From NCBI GenBank assembly GCA_018257865.1, contig JAEUBA010000014.1, forward strand, positions 124,001-188,000: DNA of 64,000 nucleotides, in the 5' to 3' direction. Position numbers and translations under genes: made by a program. How positions within the stretch are numbered: position 1 is the first letter of the stretch; each line of letters opens with the position of its first letter. The DNA is from Stereocaulon alpinum (Eukaryota; Ascomycota; Lecanoromycetes; Lecanorales; Stereocaulaceae). Shown piece after piece: positions 12,215 to 22,463 of the stretch. The notes under the pieces were generated by a model. The model saw only the letters and a program-made list of their open reading frames with translations, made no database searches and was not told the origin of the DNA.

Positions 12215-13660
12215 CAATACACTAACGATGACATGCAAGCGATGAGCGTTTTGGAGCGGATGTACGAAGAATGATCTACGAAGCATGGCATGGCACGGCA
12301 TGGTGTGAAAAGGGTTTCGGGTGTTCCAATACGTGTACTTGTGTGTACCACTAATTTGACGGGTTTCAATGTCTCCCATAGATTTAAGATATTCACGAAA
12401 TTGTTCCCCCAAGAAATGAATTTTTCGACCTTCGTACTCATTGGCACAACATCGTCACTGAGCTTACATCGTATGCTAATATCCTCCTTACAACAACGTC
12501 CGTCCTCATTCCTCCCATCGGCTCCCCCTCAACAAACACTTATCCTCGACTCCCCACACCAACACGCACCCCCCACAACAACTCCCTCATTCACAGCATG
12601 CCCATAACCTCCATCTATGCATGCTTGATTATACGCAAACGCAAACGCAAACGCATAAAACCACAAAAACAGGGCTATGAATCTACACCCCTGCTCCCCT
12701 TCACTATAGGCTCGTACCCACCCTCCACATACATCTTTACCTCGAGCTCCAGCCCCAACCCCAACCCCTTATCAAGCCCCAGATCCCAGATCCCATCTCC
12801 ACAGCTCCTCCCTCTCGCGCAAGCACAACTTCAGCAACAGACATGCGCATAAAGCCCGGTTTCGCATTCGATTATTGGACTCCGAGATGGTGGTGATAGT
12901 AGATGGTATATTTATTCCCGAGCGAGAAGGTTAGAAATTTCCGGTAAAGTAGTTGGTTAGCCATTGCCATGGATCAGGGGACATCATTACGTAGATGCGA
13001 TGAGTGTTGCAGAGTGAGTGGGCGCAGTTTGATCGAGACTTTCCTGAGTAGGGAAGGAGAGCAAGACGTCGCGATATTTCAGCGGAGTAAGCATAGATCG
13101 TTGGGACTATTCTCAGCCCTCGAGCTGTAGGTATAGAGGATGGGATTGAAAGGTTGGGTGCAGGAAAAGTGAACTGGCAGACGTTGTTTGTCTTTGATAT
13201 CAGGAGTCCGGGTGTGCTTTGTGCGGCTGTGTAGGATCCAGTGGCTGCTGTGGTGTTGCATGCGAGTGTGGGAGATGTTGAGATGGTGATTGTGGATGAG
13301 ATTGTTAGGAAAGCAGGGGGGAAGATACTGCTGGTTGGTGTGGAGAGGGGGATTGCGGGACGGGTTGGTGGATGAGGTAGGGGACTTATCGAATGAAGCG
13401 TTGGTTGAGGAGCTTCTGAAGAGTCGGGAGGATCTTGCGGAGAGGGTCAGGAAGATGAATCAAAGGAAAGTATTGGAGGGGGGAAGTGGGATGCTGCATG
13501 TTGATGAAAGCAATGATGTCGATTCTCTGTAGCATTAAGAAGCTAGCAATGCTGTACAAGAAATAAAAGTGCTAAGGCATTACTCAGTGCTCGAGTATAA
13601 TTCAATGAGCCATCCTCCAAGCGTTCGGGGGGAAAATCGGATGCGTGTTGGTGTCGCTTC
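12215..13660. other. Intergenic region with possible decayed coding relic
   Basis: This lies between two convergent genes. A CGCAAA-like repeat sits near 12633-12655, in a C/A-rich stretch (12470-12850). From about 12970 to 13532 the plus strand shows protein-like runs in different frames: an ATG-initiated 53-codon frame at 12970, a run reading VDEIVRKAGGKILLVGVERG near 13287-13346, and a shifted run containing EALVEELLKSREDLAERVRK near 13396-13455. No intron model joins them cleanly. Confidence 0.4.
13223..13532 (+). pseudogene. Possible frameshifted gene remnant, unknown family
   Basis: Two adjacent protein-like segments lie in different frames. The first (about 13223-13375) ends in VGVERGIAGRVGG and a TGA. 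The second overlaps it in another frame and continues with a charged, helix-like stretch LVEELLKSREDLAERV to a TAG at about 13532. The switch point falls near 13345-13370, with no plausible intron there. I do not recognise the family. It could be chance coding potential; only the amino acid composition and the smooth continuation across the frame change support it. Confidence 0.25.
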
Positions 13661-15073
13661 TCAAGGTCCATGAGACGAGGAAAGGTCAGGGAGATAAGAA
13701 GGTCCAGGGACCTCAGTATGTCCAGGGAGAGGAGAAGGTCTAGTGAGAATAACAGGTCCAGGGAGCTGAGAAGATCCAGGGAGCTGAGAAGGCTCAGGGG
13801 GATGAGAAGGCCCGGGGGAATGAGAAGGCCCAGGGGGAGGAGAAGGTCTAGTGAGAATAACAGGTCCAGGGAGCTGAGAAGTTCCAGGGGGCTGAGAAGG
13901 TTCAGGGAGATAGGAAGGTCCAGGGACATCAGTAGGTCCAGGGAGAGGAGAAGGTCTAGTGAGAATAACAGGTTCAGGGAGCTGAGAAGGTCCAGGGAGC
14001 TGAGAAGGTTCAGGGAGCTGAGAAGGCCCAGGGAGCTGAGAAGGCCCAGGGGGGTAAGAGGGCCAAGGGGGATAAGAGGGCCCAGGTGGATAAGAGGGCC
14101 CAGGGAAATGAGAAGGTCCAGGGAAATGAGAAGGCCCAGGGGGATGAGAGGGCCCAGGGAAATGAGAAGGCCCAGGGAGATGAGAGGGCCCAGGAAGATT
14201 TGAAGCCCCAGGGGGGTAAGAGGGCCAAGGGGGATAAGAGGGCCCAGAGGGATAAGAGGGCCCAGGGAGATGAGAAGGCCCAGGGAGATGAGAGGGCCCA
14301 GGTAGCCGAGAAGGTCCAGAAGGATGAGAAGGCATAGGGAGCCGAAAAGGTCTAGGGAGATTAGAAGGCCCAGGGAGCCGAAAAGGTCCCTTCCCTGACG
14401 TAGAGGATTGGCTGCCTTGTCCGATATTGAAATCAGTCCTGACGCGAATCGGTACTATGGTTCTGTTTTGGGGTAAAGAAGCCGGCAATTTCTTCATATT
14501 TGTCTCGAAGTCGCTGTTGAGGTCCTGGGCAGCTAATTTCATTTGTAGATCAAACTGATGCCATTGCGCCGAATTCTTCTGTATCATGTAGAAGTGCGAC
14601 TTGAAGTGTTCAACAGATTGATACTGGCCTGCCTTGAGCCTGCTCTTGAGTAACGTGAGATCAACCGGCTGCTTGATCTTCTTCCGATATTCCTCTAGAC
14701 CCTGGGCAGTATGTTGTGTAATGTCTTTGAATTCCGATGGGACAGCGGTCTCAGACATGAAATCGATAAGTGAGATGAGATAATCCCTCTGTCCTCTGGT
14801 CATGGGTGATGCCTTCAATCTCCAGCAGTAGATGAAACGATGGGTGTCTCTGTCAGTGATAGTGAGCCGTCCCCCAAGGTCTTTGTTGTCGAAATTGAGG
14901 TCTGCGATGTTGAACTTGAGGGGCAGATCCTCGAGTTTGTGCACAGTTTCTCCATCTGCATGCCTGATTCGGATTGCTGGAGAGTTAGAGAGAGAAACAC
15001 TGTGGATGGAGTGTTCGTCCTCAATGAACAAAGCAGTGGACCCATATCTAGAGATACATATGGGATGGGCCAT
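13661..15073 (-). CDS. Bromodomain-like protein with PGPSxx hexapeptide minisatellite
   Basis: Single open frame of 470 aa. Residues ~1-90 are a beta-rich N-terminal region. Residues ~95-197 resemble a bromodomain: YRKKIKQPVDLTLLKSRLKA matches the 'I-x-x-P-M-D-L-x-x-I-x-x-K-L' ZA-loop region, followed by a helix ending in FETNMKKLP. The acetyl-lysine-binding Asn, normally in a YN pair, is not conserved; that position reads W-H. Histone-acetyl binding is therefore doubtful. Residues ~230-470 are a run of six-residue units of the form P-G-P-S-x-x, encoded by an 18-bp minisatellite. The ATG at 15073 is chosen because the in-frame sequence upstream soon meets a stop; a short extra 5' exon ending at the TATAG near 15137-15141 is possible. 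Confidence 0.7.
   Translation of the reverse strand: MAHPICISRYGSTALFIEDEHSIHSVSLSNSPAIRIRHADGETVHKLEDLPLKFNIADLNFDNKDLGGRLTITDRDTHRFIYCWRLKASPMTRGQRDYLISLIDFMSETAVPSEFKDITQHTAQGLEEYRKKIKQPVDLTLLKSRLKAGQYQSVEHFKSHFYMIQKNSAQWHQFDLQMKLAAQDLNSDFETNMKKLPASLPQNRTIVPIRVRTDFNIGQGSQSSTSGKGPFRLPGPSNLPRPFRLPMPSHPSGPSRLPGPSHLPGPSHLPGPSYPSGPSYPPWPSYPPGASNLPGPSHLPGPSHFPGPSHPPGPSHFPGPSHFPGPSYPPGPSYPPWPSYPPGPSQLPGPSQLPEPSQLPGPSQLPEPVILTRPSPLPGPTDVPGPSYLPEPSQPPGTSQLPGPVILTRPSPPPGPSHSPGPSHPPEPSQLPGSSQLPGPVILTRPSPLPGHTEVPGPSYLPDLSSSHGP
13690..14395 (-). repeat. 18-bp coding minisatellite with 108-bp higher-order repeat
   Basis: About 700 bp of imperfect 18-bp units (plus-strand form close to AGGGAGCTGAGAAGGTCC), each encoding one P-G-P-S-x-x hexapeptide on minus. 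In the left part, a distinctive unit containing GGTCTAGTGAGAATAACAGG recurs at about 13737, 13845 and 13953. That is a 108-bp (6 x 18) higher-order period. All copies keep the frame, so copy-number changes alter protein length without frameshift. Confidence 0.92.
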
Positions 15074-15385
15074 TTGCAAAAGTTCTGATGGTGATACTGG
15101 GATAGAAGTCTGACTGTGTAGAATGGGAAGAGGCAGCTATACGTGCAGATGTTTTGGACAATGTCAGAGCATGCAGTGGACTTGATGTTGTGAAGGGCAT
15201 GGCACCTTCCAAGAGTATTGTTGGGTGGTAAGAAAACACATGCAAGCAGCCCTTCTGAATTACTTACCCAGACACAGGAACCAACGTGTTGAACTAGCTG
15301 CATCTATACTTCGCTCTCTGGCGGGAAGGAGCGAAGCGAGTCCGAAAACTTGTCAATTGGCGCCGCCAGCATCGCCGCAAAGTTT
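15074..15385. other. Intergenic: bromodomain-like gene 5' region
   Basis: A 312-bp gap between two minus-strand genes. The minus strand has a short frame beginning with an ATG near 15198 (MPFTTSSPLHALTLSKTSAR...) that ends at a stop overlapping the start of the bromodomain-like frame in another phase. It could be an unrecognised 5' exon or leader; I could not find an intron that joins it. Confidence 0.35.
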
Positions 15386-15938
15386 TCAAGGTATGGCTTT
15401 TGGAGCACTTGGGTGACTTTTCGTAGGCAGTATCAACTTGGTCCTCTCGAATCGATTCGCCAACTCCCGGCTCTCATCTTTCGATAGTATCTTCTCCAAT
15501 TTTGGCATATCCTCATTCGCTTCATGCTCAATGTGGGTGTGCAGATCTTTCAGAAGACGCTCGAGGAGAGGGGAGAACTGGCAGTCATCTGGAGACATAT
15601 CCTGCAGCTTGTAAAGATCTTCTTTGACCTACAACGATCAGCTTTGCCCTACAACGATCAGCTTTGCCCTGTGACTTCCACGAGGCGACACTTACAGCCT
15701 GATGTTGTTCACGGTCGACATTAGTCAGATCGGGGCCTTCCTGTCCCATGTGCTTCTCCATGGCCGGATACATAGTCAGCTCTTCACTGACAGCATGGCG
15801 TGCAAGGGTCCAGGTGAACTTGTTCCTCCGTTGAATCTTCTCTTTCAGCGTGCTCGAGGATTTGATCTTCTCTGCGTAGCTATCGATGGCCTTGTGGTCG
15901 TCACCAATGGCTTCGGAGATGGTTCGGTTGTCTACCAT
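15386..15938 (-). CDS. Hemerythrin HHE-domain protein
   Basis: Two exons on minus, 15938-15696 and 15628-15386 (81 codons each including the stop), encoding 161 aa. The protein has the four-helix HHE pattern: DDHKAIDSY in helix 1, ARHAVSEELTMYP in helix 2, REQHQAV in helix 3 and HTHIEHEANEDMPKLE in helix 4, giving the His/Glu set expected for a di-iron site. Such single-domain fungal proteins are proposed to bind O2 or iron or to act in redox/NO defence; which applies here is not known. The intron (GTAAGT...TTGTAG, 67 bp) contains a perfect 20-bp tandem duplication covering the branch point and acceptor. The start at 15938 (MVDNRTISEAIGDDH) fits the family; no in-frame ATG lies upstream before a stop-rich region. 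Confidence 0.88.
15631..15670 (-). repeat. 20-bp tandem duplication inside hemerythrin intron
   Basis: The plus-strand unit ACAACGATCAGCTTTGCCCT occurs twice head to tail (15631-15650 and 15651-15670). On the coding strand it duplicates a CTGATC branch point and a TTGTAG acceptor. Using the distal copy (next to 15628) keeps the HHE frame. Using the other acceptor would add 20 nt to the mRNA and shift the frame. Confidence 0.95.
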
Positions 15939-16847
15939 AATGATTGTTGAGGTGGTAGAATTGGTCAAGTATGCCTTGGAAGGAGACAGTCATCATAATG
16001 GCTGCTTACCGTAAGTACTCTGGGGAGTTCCTGAGTCTCGACACAATAAACCGCCAGCAGACCAAGTTAAAGCGCACCCTCCGCCAATATGATCATACTT
16101 TGGGTGGCCAGATTAGAGAATATAACAATTAATGCTCTGAGTGGTTCTCGTACTGAAGTTAATCTGTAAACGCACTCGTTGGAATTAGAAGCGTTCAACC
16201 CCGAAGTTGTCAGTGAGCCCTAAAGCGGCTTCTCCGGGCACCCCGAATGCACCCCGACTCAGACTAGAGCCTTTTGTTCTGGGGAAGTATCATATCTCTT
16301 GAGTGATAAGCTCCAAGGTAGGCTATGCTTAACGGCGGCCCGGGCGGGTGACGTCTTGGGGTCTAACAGCTTAGAACTACCTTAGAGGATGAATCCTTCC
16401 AATATTGCCACGCGTCCAATGTGGATGTCATGAAGGCAACGACGTGCCGCTATGTACCTTCTGCTCGGGCTCGCTGCCGAGCTCAGCGGATGTATCAGTA
16501 TGTTTAGGGGAACATAGAGCCAATAACTGAAGCATCCAAGTCTTGGAGCCATATAACCGTGTCAGATATCTAGCTTGAGTGCGTTATGCACTTCAAACTT
16601 CCGGCACCATGACGCAACAAGCCGCAATGACGAAGTCGCAACAGCAATTGGTGTCCATAACGAATTACTTGTACTTTTTTATCTTCAAGCATTCCTTCAT
16701 CACGTCTGCCTCGTCGCATTCGAAAGCACGAGCTCGCATACCCCTTTGGCCACCTTCAACGAGTAAGGAATACGCCGATTCAACAACGCTGGATACTACG
16801 GCTATTGTTGAAAGAACACTATCGAGAGGCTGCCTTCCTCCTGAAAG
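15939..16847. other. Divergent intergenic region: hemerythrin / dehydratase-like
   Basis: About 0.9 kb shared by two divergently transcribed genes. It must hold both promoters. No RNA gene, repeat or extra coding exon is supported; overlapping short frames at 16575-16860 lack domain content and overlap the downstream start. Confidence 0.5.
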
Positions 16848-17961
16848 ATGGAACCTATAAGCGATGCTTCGTTGTCCTCCATACCCACATGCTACGCAAC
16901 AGTCTCTGTTGGCACGCCGGAGCACGATTTGAAGGACAAGCTCAAAGCCATTGCTTATGCTGGCTTCAACGGCATTGAACTGGGCTTTCCAGACCTTTTG
17001 GCTTTTGCGTCAAAGCGTGTCGGTAGGGATGTAGGGCCACAAGAATTCGATATACTATGCAATCATGGATTGGACATCAAACGAATGTGTAAAGAGCTTC
17101 GTTTGAAGATTGTCATGTTGCAACCGTTTGCGAACTTTGAAGGATGGAAGCCGCAGTCCGAAGAGCGTCAGGACGCTTTCAAGCGTGCAAAGGGATGGAT
17201 CAGGATCATGGAAGCTTTGGGAACGGACATGCTGCAGGCAAGTGACTCAAGGCTCCCGGGACTCGTAGCTAACGTACTTCCCCTGCTAGGTTGGTTCCTC
17301 CGATGCTCCTATTTCCATAGCTCGGGATGTTGCTATCGCCGACCTCCAAGAGCTCGCAGATTTACTAGCTACCCATGGCCTCCGACTAGCATACGAGAAT
17401 TGGTGTTGGTCTACACACGCCCCGGACTGGAAGGATGTGTGGGATATCGTCAAGCGAGTTGACAGGCCCAACATTGGCTTGTGTCTTGACACCTTTCAAA
17501 CTGCTGGTGGAGAGTGGGCGGATCCTACCACAAAGTCTGGGCTACTTGAGAGCCGCGGGAGTCGAGAAGAGATGGAGGAGAGATTCCATGAGAGTTTAGA
17601 GAGCCTAGCTACTACAATACCGTCTGAGAAGATCTACATACTACAAATATCGGACGCCTACAAGCCTAAAGAACCCTTGGACCCTACTCCTGATGAGAGC
17701 GGACTGAGACCACGAGGAAGGTGGAGCTCGTGTCTCAGGCCTATACCGTTTGATGGAGGCTACCTTCCCGTGATTGATGTAGCAAAGGCCGTACTCGAGA
17801 CTGGCTTCCGTGATTGGTTCTCAATTGAGGTTTTCGATGGCGGCCCGGATGGTCAGGATCAGGATTGGAAGGACATGCCGGCGTATACCAAGAATGCATG
17901 GAAATCCTTTGACAAACTTCGCGATGAGGTGGTGAATGTGGTGAATGCCCAAAACTCATGA
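16848..17961 (+). CDS. 3-dehydroshikimate dehydratase-like TIM-barrel enzyme
   Basis: Two exons, 16848-17237 and 17290-17961, encoding 353 aa. It belongs to the xylose-isomerase-like TIM barrel superfamily and starts with the typical CYATVSVGTPEHDLKDKLKAI. Likely metal ligands are E166 (AYENW), D197 (CLDTFQ), Q249 (ILQISDAY) and E310 (FSIEVFDGG). The E-D-Q-E set matches dehydroshikimate dehydratases (quinate/shikimate catabolism to protocatechuate) better than the E-D-H-E of many epimerases. The 52-bp intron has a GC donor: CAG|GCAAGT, with branch GCTAACG and acceptor CTGCTAG. Removing it restores LQVGSSDAPIS in frame. No other quinate-pathway gene is adjacent, so the pathway assignment is family-based; a related sugar-phosphate isomerase is the alternative. 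Confidence 0.85.
17238..17289 (+). other. Non-canonical GC-AG intron
   Basis: The donor is GCAAGT after CAG, the strong consensus context seen for GC-AG introns. The branch is GCTAACG and the acceptor CTAG. No GT nearby allows a frame-preserving splice into the downstream VGSSDAP sequence. Confidence 0.88.
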
Positions 17962-18127
17962 GAAGATGGTGTCATCTGCGGACATGAGCCAAGTTACGAC
18001 ATAAAGGATCTTGTGGAAGGAAGTTAAGGGTCATTCTATTCTATTGCATATTGGTGAGAAGATGCTACTTCTTTGTCGCCTAGGCCTGCAGCCGCTCTCA
18101 ATATTCTACTTCTGGTCACGGTCCTGC

Positions 18128-18679
18128 TTAAGCACCTTCATCGAAGCCACCGAACACACCAAACTCGCCAACGGAGCCACCAGCATTAGCTCCATTTCCG
18201 TGGTCTCCCCAGTATCCCGAAGTACCTCCTCCTGTACCCGCTTCTTGTAGATCTGTATTCTGAGTCGCATCACCGGCAGCGCTGTCGACCCCTGTAAGTG
18301 GATTTCGCCCTGGCGAAGTTTCGGACTTGTACCCGCGTTCACCATTGATGATTGGTGTGTGCACCTGCGAGTCACCCTCGTCCTTTCTGTCTTGCACATT
18401 TTCCTTTTCTTGTCCCTTTCTCACTGCCCGCTCCTGGTCGCTCGCTTGTGGTCTCGGAAACACTTCGAAAATTGAAAGCCGGGAAAGAACCTCTGCACTA
18501 GGTATCTCCGAATAATCATCGGGTACTATGGTGGGAATGGCTGAATGAAATGAACCCTTGGGGGAGTGGGAGCTTGGGTAATTTGTCAAGTTGCGTGTTG
18601 TTGATCTCCGACTCGCTCGTTGAAGTTGACGAGCGGGCGCCGAACTCAGTCGATACAGTGCTCTGGCTATAGACATCAT
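18128..18679 (-). CDS. Hypothetical protein, possible mitochondrial presequence
   Basis: An uninterrupted 183-codon frame from an ATG at 18679. The first ~30 residues (MMSIARALYRLSSAPARQLQ...) are rich in Arg/Ser/Ala with no acidic residues, as in a mitochondrial targeting peptide. The middle is acidic and polar, and the C-terminus is Gly-rich (GGGTSGYWGD, GGSVGEFGVFGGF). No catalytic or structural domain is recognised. Support for being a real gene is the long ATG-started frame and the organised N-terminus; targeting is inference. Confidence 0.55.
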   Translation of the reverse strand: MMSIARALYRLSSAPARQLQRASRRSTTRNLTNYPSSHSPKGSFHSAIPTIVPDDYSEIPSAEVLSRLSIFEVFPRPQASDQERAVRKGQEKENVQDRKDEGDSQVHTPIINGERGYKSETSPGRNPLTGVDSAAGDATQNTDLQEAGTGGGTSGYWGDHGNGANAGGSVGEFGVFGGFDEGA

Positions 18680-20120
18680 TAGGACTATGTGGCTTGATGT
18701 TTTGGCCGCTGAATATCTGTTGTCTCGCTGATACTTTGAGCACTTTTCCTAGAGTGACGAGTTTTTTGTGAGCGGATGTGTTGATGTCAAAGAAAAAGAC
18801 AATGAAGCTGCACTAATAATGAACTTCATCTATCCGTGAAGGAGTATTAACAATGAAGCGCACTTTGACACTATACTTCGATAACCCTCTCTCGGGATCT
18901 AGGTAATGTGCTCATCATGACTCACCCAAGCATCGGACGTTTTCTTGTGTCATGCGGAGATTTGAGGCAAACACCCATATTCGGTTGCTTCATTTGCGCA
19001 CTTTTGCTTCGTTAAACGGTACTACCTTACACCCAAGCCCTGAACAATGCCATGCTTGTTGCACCATGCACCTCCTTGCCTCAAATACCTCGAAATATGC
19101 AACACATCCCCCATAATCAACACTTTCCCTTCCCCTCCACCTACCTACCTCGCCTGTGCACATTTACGCAACGTTATTCCAAAACCACCAGCCAACCAAA
19201 CTCATAGATCGAAAGAACAAAAAGACCGCAGCACAAACCACACAACACCGAACTCCCATGATCCAAGCACGTCGGAACTCCTCACTCAACTTCCGCACAC
19301 GCACCACGAACATCAAGGCTATCGTCCACTAAAGGGCGCAAATATCATACCCCATCACCCAATTCATACTAACCAACAGATCTGAACACCATCATCCAAC
19401 CCACACAAGGTAGGCTACTGTATTTACTCCGCACCAAAAGACAGATACCAGACTCCTCACATCCCACATTAGCTAATCAGTCTAACCTGCACACCGAACA
19501 CAATTGCTAATTCCTACATTCTCGCGCACACTACATCGCCTTTCGCCGAGACTGCGCTCGTCTACCTTACCCTTCCACGGTCCATTTGTTTTAATAGGCT
19601 ATCACCTCACTCCACCCCACCCCATCGCATCGCATCTTGAACGCTCAAAGCAAAAGGGGTTTGGGTGTGGGTATGGTGTTGAAGGGTAGAGTAAGGTAGG
19701 GAAGTGGAAGGAGCTGTGTGTGGGGACAGGGGAAGGGGAGGGATAGGGATTTGGAGGGGTTTGGCTGGGGGAAGAGGGAGTAGGATGAGGGGCTATGGGC
19801 AAGGATAAGGGGGGTTGGGGTTGAAGACCGAGGGAAGGGTATAGGGGGTGAGAGATATGTAGAAGATAAGAAGCCAGAGTATGTAAGCGCGACCTTGATC
19901 CATCAAGTGTTGAGTGAGCATCATACAAGGCACTAGAATTTTGGACGGTGGAATAAATATGCATGATTCTTGCGCTCATAGCATTTGAATCAAGCTTATT
20001 CTTGCTTTGAAATGGTGACATATTATTACATCGCGTACAAGACATTGGAATTTATATAGCCCCGTGGCCTGACGGCTCCGCAACGCCTTTTCGTATGCAA
20101 TAACCGCAATCGACGCCGCG
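18680..20120. other. Intergenic region with purine-rich tract
   Basis: About 1.4 kb without a supported gene. The segment 19,665-19,860 is strongly G-purine-biased on plus, and the flanking part before it (19,050-19,500) is C/A-rich, so the strand bias flips. Short frames on both strands follow this composition and carry no domains. It separates two minus-strand genes. Confidence 0.5.
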
Positions 20121-21926
20121 CTATACCCTCGCAACATGCGTCCCATGAAACCCAAAAGGAACAACAACATCCATATCCGCCCGTCCAATTTCCTCGAAGG
20201 ACCTCGCATCCAAAACAAGCAAATAGCTCTTCCCCTTAATCCCATCAAGAACCACACTCAAACAGACCCCATCATCTTCCTCCGTACCTTCCGGGTCTGG
20301 AAGAAAGATTGGTTCGCCGGGCGATTGTGCGTGGATGACTCGTGCTATTGAGGTATTGGTTTGGCTATCGTATTTTACTAATCCGTCCAGGAAGGAGGAA
20401 TTGCCGCGGTCACAGACACCGTAGATGTAGCGAGATGGTTTTGTGGCGTAGTTGGGGTTGAAAGTTGGGAGCTCTGGCGCATCGTCTTTGCTGGAAACGA
20501 ACAGGCATTCTGCTTTTTTCGGCTTCCTAGTTGTGGCGACCTTCGTACCGCCGATGCCAGGAATCTTATAGCGGGCCAAGACAGGACGGCTTGATTCTCC
20601 CTTTTCGCCGGTGAAGTTTCGTGCCCCTTGAGATGTTGCTTTCATGTTGTCATAGTAGAAGCGGTTAAGGATGTCCAGGTTCTCGTAGGTAGGGAGGTCG
20701 GCGACGATATCAACCTTGTTAGGCTCGGTTTGAGAGGGCTGCTCCCATGCATTGACAGGGTGAAAGCAGAAGAATGGGTCTGATTCGTATGTGCCAACAA
20801 GGCCTTGTCCATGACGGCGATCGACGACTAGCCAGACGTTCTTCCTATTGGGATCGAAATACATTGCGTCTAGCTCGTTCCTTGTCCAGAGCATCTTTGC
20901 GCCGTTCATGGCGAAGTACGCGTCGAAGAGACAGAGGATGACGTAGTTTTCAGTCAACATGAATGAATGAAGGTATGCTGCTTTGATGTCTGGGCCAGAT
21001 AGTGTTGCTAGGATCTCGGTCTTACCAGTCTTTGCGGAAACGCAGAAGACTCGATAGGTGGTTTGACGGCCGACCTCCATGTTGTAGTTATACCAATCTC
21101 CTGTGACTGGATCTGTGCGCGAGTGGGCGCCTGTAAGGGGGCCCTTGAGGTCGGGATGAAGATCTGGGTGGTGTGAGATGTCGATTGGTTCCAAAGTTGT
21201 GGGATTGAGTTCTTGCAGAGTGGCATAATCAGTCCCTTGCCAAAGATGCTTTATCTCCGATGAGGCTCCATTCTCGACCTCGTTCGATGTATTACTCTCA
21301 GATGGTTGTCCAGGCATGGGCATATTAGGTTGAACGGTAACACCGACATTGAAGCCAGTTATGCCCTTCTTGCTATTTCCTGACATTGCTTGGTAAGAAC
21401 TCATAACTTTCTTGAAGAAAGATTCGCATGGGTCCCGTTTCTGGGCAAAGGACGTAAACATGAATTCTGCAGTCTTTCGAACCTTGTCGATCATTTCGTC
21501 AGAGGTGTGTCGCGAATTGTACATGACTTTCGTCACATTTGCTCCTTCGGTTGGTGGTAAGAGCTCGAAGCGGTGTGTCTGCGCAAAACCATCGAACCAA
21601 TGTGATATGCTGAAGGTTGTATCCTTGCTAGTGGCCAATTGGTAGCCACCTGGACCAGTACGGTAAAGAATACCGCTTTTCGTGTCAGCTTCGACGGCTT
21701 TCACTCTTACGGTGTTGACTTACGCAGCGTAAGCAGGTATCCTACCAGTGACTTTTAGCTCAATAGGCGTTGTCTCGTCCTGGAAGACATCAAACTATGG
21801 CTGTGTCAGTTAAAGCGGAAGCTGTCTCGAGGACATTCGTCGTACCCCGATGTCGTTCGGCCAGTCATTCAAGGCAGGAAGGCTTCCATTTACGCCATGA
21901 GGCGCCTTTGCAGTGGGCTTTGCCAT
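20121..21926 (-). CDS. Carotenoid cleavage oxygenase (RPE65 family)
   Basis: Three exons on minus: 21926-21846, 21794-21724 and 21675-20121, giving 568 aa. The splices (51-bp intron with GTACGA...CATAG; 48-bp intron with GTAAGT...AAAAG) build the family motif VTGRIPAYAAGILYRTGPGG. The four iron-binding histidines of the seven-bladed propeller are visible: H235 (TGAHSRTDP), H287 (YLHSFMLTEN), H356 (FCFHPVNAWE) and H561 (FGFHGTH) next to the C-terminus. These Fe(II) enzymes cleave C=C bonds in carotenoids, apocarotenoids or stilbenes. The substrate cannot be decided from sequence. Length and His spacing are complete, so the enzyme is probably active. Its promoter lies within ~540 bp of the large TE insertion. 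Confidence 0.9.
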
Positions 21927-22463
21927 TTTGATTTGTGTATGTAGTAGGTAAGGAAGTAAGTCGATGATTCAGCAATAAGCCAGTTGGATAATGGTTGTCA
22001 TTTCAACATTGCGAAACACTCAGATATATTATTCATGAGTGTTGTTGGGACACTGCCCCTTCCCAAGATAGTGACTACATGTCAAAGTAAAGTCGGCTGA
22101 ACCATTGACCCTTCTGTTGCCACAACCTGGATATGATCGTCGCTTTCACGGCTTCTCTATTCCCCCATCGGTAAATCCTCTAGGCGCAGCCCCGCGTAGG
22201 AAGCGAATGCGAAGGCTTGGCATTCCTATCGCTTCCTGGTCCTATTTCTGGGCCTAGCGCGTTTGAGCCCCAATACCCTAACCCTAGAAGCCGACCTGCC
22301 GAGGCCCGGAGGCTCTTGCATCAGATTCGGCTGACGATGGCATCATCTTCATACGCAAGTGCAAGAGATGAGGTATCGTCGTGGAGAGTTTGTGTGTAAG
22401 TGACAATGCGGCTCAGCAGATCAGGGATGTCTTGACGCTAGTTTATGCTGTTCACTCAGGTAT
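21927..22463. other. Carotenoid oxygenase upstream region, left flank of TE block
   Basis: About 540 bp between the minus-strand oxygenase start and the Copia LTR. It contains a short telomere-like string TACCCTAACCCTAG at about 22273-22286. The final GGTAT (22459-22463) is the left target-site duplication of the Copia insertion. Confidence 0.6.

Noticed and set aside
13670..14203. 177-codon Arg/Ser-rich plus-strand frame
   Set aside because: It is the antisense shadow of the 18-bp coding minisatellite; any frame of a stop-free unit stays open.
22266..22290. Telomere-like CCCTAACCCTA near the TE block
   Set aside because: Only about two units; too short to call an interstitial telomere or chromosome fusion.
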